DNA from: Nanobdellota archaeon
GTDB lineage: Archaea > Nanobdellota > Nanobdellia > Woesearchaeales > GW2011-AR15
Assembly (NCBI GenBank): GCA_018815145.1
Contig: JAHIYL010000207.1
Span: 1-10,928 of the forward strand
Reading direction: 5' to 3'
Length of the DNA stretch: 10,928 nucleotides
Made by a program: the position numbers and the translations under genes. The notes below the pieces were generated by a model. The model was given only the letters and a program-made list of their open reading frames with translations, was not told the DNA's origin and made no database searches. Position 1 is the first letter of the stretch. Every line of letters starts with the position of its first letter. Shown piece after piece: positions 6,612 to 10,928 of this stretch.

Positions 6612-6617
6612 GAGGTG
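6612..6617 (+). promoter_or_regulatory. Strong ribosome-binding site without a canonical start codon
   Basis: GAGGTG is identical to the pilin gene's site at 9353-9358, where spacing to ATG is five bases. Here the only codon at similar spacing in the downstream frame is ATC at 6625 (seven bases). The first in-frame ATG at 6691 is 73 bases away, too far to use this site. Confidence 0.6.
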
Positions 6618-6624
6618 ACTTGAT

Positions 6625-7443
6625 ATCAATATTATCAAACTAATCACAAAGGTCTTTCCAGATCTGCCTTTAAAGCTGCGCCAGGCAAATATGGAATTTT
6701 CTTCTGAGGAATTTGTCAAGCGCACAATACATACTGCTTTTATGATGAGTTTCATGGTCATGCTCATTGTTTTTGGTTTTGCATCTGCATATGTAGAAAA
6801 AAAAGTAATTTGGTTGGTAGTGTTGATCGGCTTTCCTATATCTGTGGTCTGCATGTTCTTCTATTTTTTGCAGATGCCTACTATCAAGATAATGAAGCTG
6901 AGGAAGAGCGTGAACAAGGAAATTGTATTTGCAGGGAGGTTTTTAATAGTTGAGCTTGAGAGTGGTGTTTCTGTTTTTTCAGCATTAAAAAATATCAGCA
7001 AGAATTTTGAGGTTGTTGGTGCATATTTCCAGGAGATAGTCGAAAAAGTAAGTGTGGGTACAACACTTGAAGGAGCAATAAATGAAGCAGTAGACCAAGT
7101 TCCCAGTGAAGCGCTCAGAAGGATACTCTGGCAGATAGCAAATTCAATCCAAACAGGATCTAATATTGTCTCACCTCTTGCAAATGTTGTCGAGACATTG
7201 GTGCGGGAGCAGCAGATAGAGGTTGCAGAATACGGCAGGAAACTAAATCCATTGGCCATGTTCTATATGCTGATAGCTGTGATATTACCCACTCTTGGGA
7301 TAACTCTCCTCACCATCATGACATTGTTTATGGGTATTAATCTTACACTATTGCATCTGATGGTGATACTTGGGCTGTTGGGTTTTATGCAGTTCATGTT
7401 CCTGGCAATAATAAATTCATCCAGACCGGCAATAGAGTTGTGA
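6625..7443 (+). CDS. T2SF/TadC-like membrane platform protein (first of two)
   Basis: This polytopic protein should be one half of the inner-membrane platform that the ATPase drives. Counting from ATG 6691 (250 residues), hydrophobic spans lie near 13-35, 40-61, 187-213 and 218-240. A cytoplasmic T2SF domain at about 75-185 contains EIVFAGRFLIVELESGVSVFSAL and GTTLEGAINEAVDQVPSEALRRILWQIANSIQTGSNI, typical of the family. The frame stays open upstream to 6619 and encodes FPDLPLKLRQANMEFSSEEF, which resembles the usual start of archaeal T2SF proteins (a Leu/Lys helix, then the xxEEFV block). I therefore place the start at ATC 6625, seven bases after GAGGTG, giving 272 residues; ATG 6691 is the conventional alternative. 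It is half the size of FlaJ, consistent with a TadB/TadC-type split. Confidence 0.85.
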   Translation: MNIIKLITKVFPDLPLKLRQANMEFSSEEFVKRTIHTAFMMSFMVMLIVFGFASAYVEKKVIWLVVLIGFPISVVCMFFYFLQMPTIKIMKLRKSVNKEIVFAGRFLIVELESGVSVFSALKNISKNFEVVGAYFQEIVEKVSVGTTLEGAINEAVDQVPSEALRRILWQIANSIQTGSNIVSPLANVVETLVREQQIEVAEYGRKLNPLAMFYMLIAVILPTLGITLLTIMTLFMGINLTLLHLMVILGLLGFMQFMFLAIINSSRPAIEL

Positions 7444-7470
7444 AAATCATCATAATATAAAAAAAGCAGA

Positions 7471-9054
7471 ATGAAAAAAAGAGAAAAAAAGCAGGAAAAA
7501 GAAGATGAAGGCACTGAGAAAAAGGTTTTGCCAGAAGGTGATATGCCCATACAAGAAGATAGATATCAGGGTAAACCTAAGTATACACCTCATGGAATGC
7601 ATAATCGATTAAAAAATGAAAGGACAAAGATTTCCCTTAGAGACAGATTGCTTTTCCTTATACCTAATCTAGATCATTACAAAGAAAAAGCCAGAGTAAA
7701 TACTGACTCAAAAAAACTCATCAGCGGCTTTTTCATAGTGGCGATGTTCCTTAATTTCCTTTTGTCAATACAGATATTTCAGAACTCTACGGTCATAGGC
7801 CGGGGAGGGATATTGTCATTTGCCTTGATAGTAATCTCATGGATAATGGGGTTTGTGTTTTTTGTATATATTCTTTGGTTCGGATTCTGTGTATTCCTTG
7901 ATATAAGAATCAAGATCCTCTCAAAACAAGACCGGCAGGATATGCAGCCCGAAAAGGAGAAAAATGTAAAATCTATGAGCAGGATAAGACATGAAAAGCC
8001 GAGAAGTGAATTTGCTTCAAGAAGAATTAAGAAAAAGCAGAAGCAAAAACTCAAAGTCAGCCAGTTCCAGCGTCAGAAGAATCTCATAGAATTCATTGAA
8101 AAATCAGGGCTTGATATGAAGCACTCTGTACTTTCCCTTCATATTTTCAGGTTTTCTGTTATATTCACGTTTTTGGTGAATGTCTTCTTGTTCTATCAGT
8201 TTTCAAAAGTCAGGCCGGGAGTATTCTACTCAGTGGTCATGAGCATGACACTTTGGACACTGGGGATTGCTGGAATAGTCTTTTTTTTCTGGGCTATATT
8301 TTATTTTTATGTAGATACCAGGATATACAACAGGACAAAGAAGATTGAGGAAGTGCTTCCTGATTATCTGCATCTTACTTCTGCCAATATCTCTGCAGGA
8401 ATGCCGATAGACAGAGCCCTGTGGTATGCAGTCAGGCCGAATTTCGGAGTCCTTGCCAAGGAGATTGAGGATGTAGCAAAGTCAACACTTGTAGGAGGAA
8501 AACTTGAAGACGAGCTTGTCAAGTTCACTAAAAAATATGATTCAATCATCCTCAAGAGAAGCATCAATCTCCTGCTTGAAGGCCTGGAATCAGGTGGTGA
8601 GATCGGAGACCTGTTGAATCGGATAGCTAAGAATATCGAAGAGACAAGGATGATAAAAAAAGAGATGGCTGCATCAGTAACTACCTATGTGATATTCATA
8701 ATCTTTGCAACAGTTGTTGCTGCACCCTTCCTTTTTGGCCTTTCTACCCAGCTCATTGTAATAATGCAGTCCATACTCGGGAACATTGATATGGGTACGG
8801 CATCTTCTGCTGGCAGCAGCATGGGGATGATGTTCAATATTTCAGGTGAAGGCATGAAGCTTGAGGATTACCGGCTCTTTGTCATCCTGTGCATTGCCAT
8901 GACAAGCACGTTTTCGACAGTTATCATCACTACAATACAAAAGGGTAATGTGAGGGAAGGCCTGCATCTGATACCTATATTTGTCACAATAGCGCTTGTG
9001 CTGTATTTTACATCCTCTTCACTGATACACGGATTTCTCGGCGGGTTTTTCTGA
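7471..9054 (+). CDS. T2SF/TadB-like membrane platform protein (second of two)
   Basis: This 527-residue protein is the second predicted platform component. It opens with about 55 hydrophilic, Lys/Glu-rich residues. Two spans follow at about 83-103 and 113-145, then a basic cytoplasmic loop (150-205, with RRIKKKQKQK), then two spans at 223-244 and 258-282. The T2SF domain lies at about 290-400: VLPDYLHLTSANISAGMPIDRALWYA, then the LVGGKLEDELVKF and INLLLEGLESGGEIGDLLNRIA blocks. Hydrophobic segments follow at 402-435, 468-488 and 499-520. The residues 440-457 stretch is Gly/Ser/Met-rich. The gene starts 27 bases after the first platform gene with no good ribosome-binding site, so translational coupling or a leaderless internal start is possible. 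Together the two proteins would pair with the ATPase at 4744-6546. Confidence 0.88.
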   Translation: MKKREKKQEKEDEGTEKKVLPEGDMPIQEDRYQGKPKYTPHGMHNRLKNERTKISLRDRLLFLIPNLDHYKEKARVNTDSKKLISGFFIVAMFLNFLLSIQIFQNSTVIGRGGILSFALIVISWIMGFVFFVYILWFGFCVFLDIRIKILSKQDRQDMQPEKEKNVKSMSRIRHEKPRSEFASRRIKKKQKQKLKVSQFQRQKNLIEFIEKSGLDMKHSVLSLHIFRFSVIFTFLVNVFLFYQFSKVRPGVFYSVVMSMTLWTLGIAGIVFFFWAIFYFYVDTRIYNRTKKIEEVLPDYLHLTSANISAGMPIDRALWYAVRPNFGVLAKEIEDVAKSTLVGGKLEDELVKFTKKYDSIILKRSINLLLEGLESGGEIGDLLNRIAKNIEETRMIKKEMAASVTTYVIFIIFATVVAAPFLFGLSTQLIVIMQSILGNIDMGTASSAGSSMGMMFNISGEGMKLEDYRLFVILCIAMTSTFSTVIITTIQKGNVREGLHLIPIFVTIALVLYFTSSSLIHGFLGGFF

Positions 9055-9071
9055 ACACCAAATCAAAAAAA

Positions 9072-9079
9072 TTTATAAT
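9072..9079 (+). promoter_or_regulatory. TATA box of the 39-residue small ORF
   Basis: TTTATAAT is centred about 27 bases upstream of the ATG at 9103, the spacing expected for a leaderless archaeal transcript. A second A+T-rich stretch (TTTTATATA, 9083-9091) is too close to the ATG to serve it. Confidence 0.5.
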
Positions 9080-9102
9080 TTAGTTTTATATACAATGAAA
9101 TT

Positions 9103-9222
9103 ATGGAAAAATCAAAGAATTTAGCCGAAAATAAATCAAAGATAGTCACTGAAGAAATATTGAGATTTAGGGAATTAGTCAAGGGTCACAGGAAATTGTT
9201 GAAGGCTATAGGTGAACTTTAG
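9103..9222 (+). CDS. Small ORF, 39 residues, helical and basic
   Basis: ATG 9103 opens 39 codons to TAG at 9220-9222. The protein is MEKSKNLAENKSKIVTEEIL followed by RFRELVKGHRKLLKAIGEL: strongly charged, with an amphipathic helix pattern and a C-terminal GHRKLLKAIGEL that looks like a compact conserved end. A TATA box at 9072-9079 has leaderless spacing and T-runs follow the stop, so the ORF has its own transcription signals. It lies between the second platform gene and the pilin gene. I do not recognise a family; a small regulatory or adaptor protein is possible, but there is no direct evidence. Confidence 0.6.
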   Translation: MEKSKNLAENKSKIVTEEILRFRELVKGHRKLLKAIGEL

Positions 9223-9235
9223 CAAAATACATGGG

Positions 9236-9252
9236 TTTTTGGGCAGTTTTTT
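9236..9252 (+). terminator. T-rich terminator after the small ORF
   Basis: TTTTT at 9236-9240 and TTTTTT at 9247-9252 lie 14-30 bases after the small ORF's stop, upstream of the pilin promoter. Such tracts suffice for archaeal termination and would insulate the pilin gene. Confidence 0.4.
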
Positions 9253-9268
9253 CTGACCAATAAGAACA

Positions 9269-9295
9269 TTACGATACCAGTATAGAAAATCGTAA
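9269..9295. promoter_or_regulatory. Inverted repeat upstream of the pilin TATA box, candidate operator
   Basis: TTACGAT (9269-9275) and ATCGTAA (9289-9295) are perfect complements separated by 13 bases. Their centres are 20 bases apart, about two helical turns, so a dimer could bind both on one face. The right arm ends three bases before the TATA box, in the position of BRE, where a bound protein could help or block TBP/TFB. Confidence 0.5.
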
Positions 9296-9297
9296 CA

Positions 9298-9306
9298 TTT
9301 ATATAT
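9298..9306 (+). promoter_or_regulatory. TATA box of the pilin gene
   Basis: TTTATATAT is a strong TATA element. Transcription would start near 9327, giving a leader of about 37 bases with a ribosome-binding site, unlike the leaderless genes nearby. A TTTATAAT at 9338-9345 is too close to the ATG to be the promoter. Confidence 0.6.
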
Positions 9307-9317
9307 CTGCTATGTTA

Positions 9318-9338
9318 TAACTAGTATGTAACTAGTAT
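9318..9338 (+). repeat. Tandem direct repeat TAACTAGTAT over the predicted pilin transcription start
   Basis: The decamer TAACTAGTAT occurs at 9318-9327 and 9329-9338, an 11-base period, each copy holding the palindrome ACTAGT. It overlaps the predicted initiation point and the early leader, so it may bind a regulator or shape the leader. Confidence 0.5.
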
Positions 9339-9352
9339 TTATAATAATATAA

Positions 9353-9358
9353 GAGGTG
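9353..9358 (+). promoter_or_regulatory. Ribosome-binding site of the pilin gene
   Basis: GAGGTG, five bases before ATG 9364, is a near-ideal Shine-Dalgarno sequence and suggests high translation, as expected for a structural subunit. Confidence 0.7.
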
Positions 9359-9363
9359 TTAAA

Positions 9364-9876
9364 ATGAACAGAAAAGGTCAAGCAGCCATGGAATTTCTAA
9401 TGACCTATGGTTGGGCAATATTGGTTGTAATCGCAGCAATCGCAGCACTGGCATATTTCGGAGTGCTCTCACCAGAGAAGATGCTGCCGGAAAGGACGAC
9501 ATTCCAGGCACCGGTGCCGAATGTTGATAATGCGATTGTCATGGCAGGCGGAGCAGATGCAGGTTATGTTGAGATTGCATTCAAAAACAATGTAGGATTT
9601 ACAATCAATGTCACAGATGTTTATGCTGCAGATGGTGATTGTGGTTCAGTTAGTGCAACAGGAGCTGAAGAGATAAGTGTTGAAGGCGCAGCTTTTACAA
9701 CAATTCCAATTGCAAGTACTGTGACTAATGGACAGGGATTCAGGATCAAATTTAGATGCACACCAGCTTTGCTTGCAGGTGAAAAATTCAAGTCTGATAT
9801 TACATTTAAATATGTCAATACAGAGACAATGCAGGAAAGGCCGCACCAGGGAACTGTCCAGGGAAGAATAGTATAA
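9364..9876 (+). CDS. Type IV pilin-like protein with class III signal peptide
   Basis: This 170-residue protein starts MNRKGQAAMEFLMTYGWAIL, a class III signal peptide: a short basic leader, predicted cleavage after Gly5 (RKG/QAAMEF), Glu10 at mature position 5, and a hydrophobic helix to about residue 35. A dedicated prepilin peptidase (PibD/EppA type) would process it; none is encoded here. The rest (45-170) alternates hydrophobic strands and Gly/Ala/Thr-rich loops, suggesting a beta-sandwich head exposed outside the cell. Cys93 and Cys132 could form a disulfide. The gene lies downstream of the ATPase and two platform proteins and is probably their substrate, but it has its own TATA box, operator-like repeats and a strong ribosome-binding site. 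It could form a pilus or be a pilin-like surface or secretion subunit. Confidence 0.9.
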   Translation: MNRKGQAAMEFLMTYGWAILVVIAAIAALAYFGVLSPEKMLPERTTFQAPVPNVDNAIVMAGGADAGYVEIAFKNNVGFTINVTDVYAADGDCGSVSATGAEEISVEGAAFTTIPIASTVTNGQGFRIKFRCTPALLAGEKFKSDITFKYVNTETMQERPHQGTVQGRIV

Positions 9877-10033
9877 AGATTCTTTCCAGTTTTATTTTTT
9901 CTTATTATTCTTTCTAGTGATTCTGGTTGTTATTTTTATTGTAATAATACATAATTTACTTTTACTACAAAAAAACATTTAATTACTATTACAATTATTT
10001 ATTTTATTGCATAATTATTACATAATTTAACAA
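9877..10033. other. Very A+T-rich spacer before the last two genes
   Basis: This 157-base spacer has almost no G or C after 9930. It holds the pilin terminator at its left end and an 11-base direct repeat TACATAATTTA at 9948-9958 and 10019-10029, the second copy ending four bases before the ATG at 10034. No clear single TATA box stands out because the whole stretch is A/T; the promoter of the 10034 gene must lie here if it has one. I see no coding potential. Confidence 0.5.
9889..9914 (+). terminator. Pyrimidine-rich terminator after the pilin gene
   Basis: About a dozen bases after the TAA stop, the sequence becomes T-rich with several T-runs (TTTT, TTTTTT, TTCTTTCT). No hairpin precedes it; archaeal termination does not need one. 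Confidence 0.45.
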
Positions 10034-10249
10034 ATGAGAACAGAAATTGACAGATACGGAAGAAAGAAATATTTTTTTTCAAGCAGTGTTGTGCAGGGAG
10101 GATATCTTTATTCGCACAAGACAACAGGAAAATCTATAGAAAACAAAGAAGGCCTGAGAAATGCGCTGAATGCAATCTCCAAAAAATTTAAGCTCATAGA
10201 TACAACAATAAGAATATGTGAGAGAAGACATAAAGAAATTCGGATTTAA
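10034..10249 (+). CDS. Small basic protein of unknown function, 71 residues
   Basis: I do not recognise this protein. It is basic (many Lys and Arg) and begins with polar, aromatic-rich residues, RYGRKKYFFSSSVVQGGYLY, which could form two beta strands. A helix-prone middle follows (NKEGLRNALNAISKKFKLI), and it ends in a basic tail, ERRHKEIRI. No membrane span or cysteine pair is visible (one Cys, residue 62). No ribosome-binding site precedes the ATG, so it may be leaderless. It ends 19 bases before the RQC-domain gene and probably shares a transcript with it. Its small size, charge and partner would fit nucleic-acid binding, but that is a guess. Confidence 0.6.
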   Translation: MRTEIDRYGRKKYFFSSSVVQGGYLYSHKTTGKSIENKEGLRNALNAISKKFKLIDTTIRICERRHKEIRI

Positions 10250-10256
10250 TTATGAT

Positions 10257-10262
10257 GAAGGA
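10257..10262 (+). promoter_or_regulatory. Ribosome-binding site fixing the start of the RQC-domain gene
   Basis: GAAGGA lies six bases before ATG 10269. Nearby ATGs at 10252, 10255 and 10262 are in other frames that close within a few codons, so 10269 is the real start. Confidence 0.5.
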
Positions 10263-10268
10263 TGAAAA

Positions 10269-10928
10269 ATGATCAAAAAAGACAATAATGCAGGAACAGC
10301 CCTGATAATCCTGAATGCAGTAAATAATATCCGGGTTGGAAAGCATAAATTAGCATGTTTTCTAAAAGGCTCAAGATCAAAATCAATCAACCCAATTTCA
10401 CAGCAGCAGACATACGGCGGCCTGCTCTGGCATGATATTTCCACAATAGAAGGGTTCATTGAGCAGCTGGAAGCCATGGAACTGATAAGAAGAACAAATA
10501 TTTCAAGCAGTTATCACCCCTATGCTTATTCTGTATATGTCTTGACAGATGCAGGAAAAAAAGCAGTGGAAGAAAAAATTGATGTTCCTCTCCAAACAGT
10601 AAAGCAAAAAAAGAAGATCATTGTTGGAGACTCTGAAAAAATTACTTTGTCCATGCTCAAACAGGGAATGACTGTAGTTGAGATTGCCAGGAAGAGACAG
10701 CTTGTGGAATCAACCATATACGCGCATGTTTATGCATTGGTTGTCAATAAACAGATATCTTGTGCAGAAGTGATTCCAGCAGATGATCTTAAAAATATCC
10801 ATGATATATTCGCAAATTTTAAAAAACAACCAGCATTAAAGGAATTAAAAGCACTACTGCGTGAAAAAATCAGTTATGGCGAGATAAGATGTGCAGCATT
10901 TGAGTATTATAATAGAAAAAATAATTAA
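10269..10928 (+). CDS. RecQ C-terminal-like protein: RQC winged helix plus HTH domain, no helicase
   Basis: This 219-residue protein resembles only the C-terminal part of RecQ helicases. Residues about 10-101 match the RQC winged helix: ALIILNAVNNIRVGKHKLACFLKGS, a Gly-Leu-Trp-His segment near 51-55, a helix with EGFIEQLEAMELIRR, then the wing SSYHPYAYSVYVLTDAGKKAV. Residues about 122-212 match the helix-turn-helix domain often found at RecQ C-termini (HTH_40-like): ITLSMLKQGMTVVEIARKRQ, ESTIYAHVYALV, then a helical tail ending GEIRCAAFEYYNRK. There are no helicase motifs or zinc-binding cysteines. The gene has its own ribosome-binding site and start and ends in TAA at the window's last base, so it is complete rather than cut. 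It may bind structured DNA alone or pair with a helicase encoded elsewhere. The 71-residue neighbour is likely co-transcribed. Confidence 0.75.
   Translation: MIKKDNNAGTALIILNAVNNIRVGKHKLACFLKGSRSKSINPISQQQTYGGLLWHDISTIEGFIEQLEAMELIRRTNISSSYHPYAYSVYVLTDAGKKAVEEKIDVPLQTVKQKKKIIVGDSEKITLSMLKQGMTVVEIARKRQLVESTIYAHVYALVVNKQISCAEVIPADDLKNIHDIFANFKKQPALKELKALLREKISYGEIRCAAFEYYNRKNN

Noticed and set aside
6620..6643. TTG start right after GAGGTG, as a seven-codon leader peptide
   Set aside because: It is in a different frame from the platform protein and stops at TAA after seven codons. It could be a leader peptide, but nothing supports this beyond spacing.
3581..9876. Archaellum (flagellar) operon
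   Set aside because: No FlaH, FlaF/FlaG or other archaellum accessory genes are present, the platform is split in two, and the pilin has the QAAMEF class III start. A pilus or Tad-like system fits better.
9948..10029. Direct repeat TACATAATTTA (two copies 71 bases apart) as a functional site
   Set aside because: The spacer is nearly all A and T, where an 11-base repeat of this kind arises easily; I see no spacing or symmetry that suggests a binding site.
10250..10477. 75-codon minus-strand frame inside the RQC-domain gene
   Set aside because: It overlaps a gene with recognisable domain structure and its own ribosome-binding site; no promoter or start signal supports the antisense frame.
1..10928. 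tRNA, rRNA, CRISPR array, insertion sequence or defence island
   Set aside because: I found no tRNA-like cloverleaf ends, no regularly spaced repeats, no transposase or terminal repeats, and no recognisable nuclease or toxin-antitoxin genes.

Overview
The window looks like a piece of an A+T-rich archaeal chromosome, most likely from a DPANN-type lineage (Woesearchaeota or Pacearchaeota relatives are my guess). The archaeal assignment rests on four things: an RNase P p30 protein, which bacteria lack; a TtuA/Ncs6-type tRNA thiolase; a pilin with a class III signal peptide beside an archaeal-style secretion ATPase; and TATA boxes placed about 25 bases upstream of start codons with essentially no leader. 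I cannot fix the genus from sequence alone.

Positions 1-3458 hold RNA-processing genes. A divergent gene runs off the left edge (minus strand). Facing right is a 64-residue ubiquitin-fold sulfur carrier ending in Gly-Gly. A large minus-strand gene resembling PlsB/GPAT acyltransferases overlaps its 3' end. Divergent from that gene, across a 51-base shared promoter, is a TtuA/Ncs6-family tRNA 2-thiouridine synthetase, followed by the RNase P p30 subunit gene. The sulfur carrier and the thiolase plausibly work together in tRNA thiolation; the acyltransferase between them is the odd one out.

Positions 3581-9876 hold a type IV pilus-like locus, all on the plus strand: a winged-helix plus long coiled-coil cytoplasmic protein; a secretion ATPase with Walker A, Asp box, Walker B and His box; two T2SF/TadC-like membrane platform proteins; a 39-residue small ORF; and a class III signal-peptide pilin. 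The pilin has its own promoter with an inverted repeat just upstream of the TATA box and a tandem 10-base repeat over the predicted transcription start. No prepilin peptidase is present. Two perfect hairpins and a strong ribosome-binding site separate the ATPase from the first membrane protein, whose reading frame continues upstream of its first ATG and appears to lack a standard start codon.

Positions 9877-10928 hold a very A+T-rich spacer and then a two-gene unit: an unrecognised 71-residue basic protein and a 219-residue protein that matches the RQC winged helix plus C-terminal helix-turn-helix domain of RecQ, without the helicase.

The window mixes two initiation modes: leaderless-looking genes (2823, 3581, 9103, probably 1864) and Shine-Dalgarno genes with GGTG/GAGGTG (175, 9364, the left-edge gene, and the 6625 region). 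I saw no tRNA, rRNA, CRISPR array, insertion sequence or origin.
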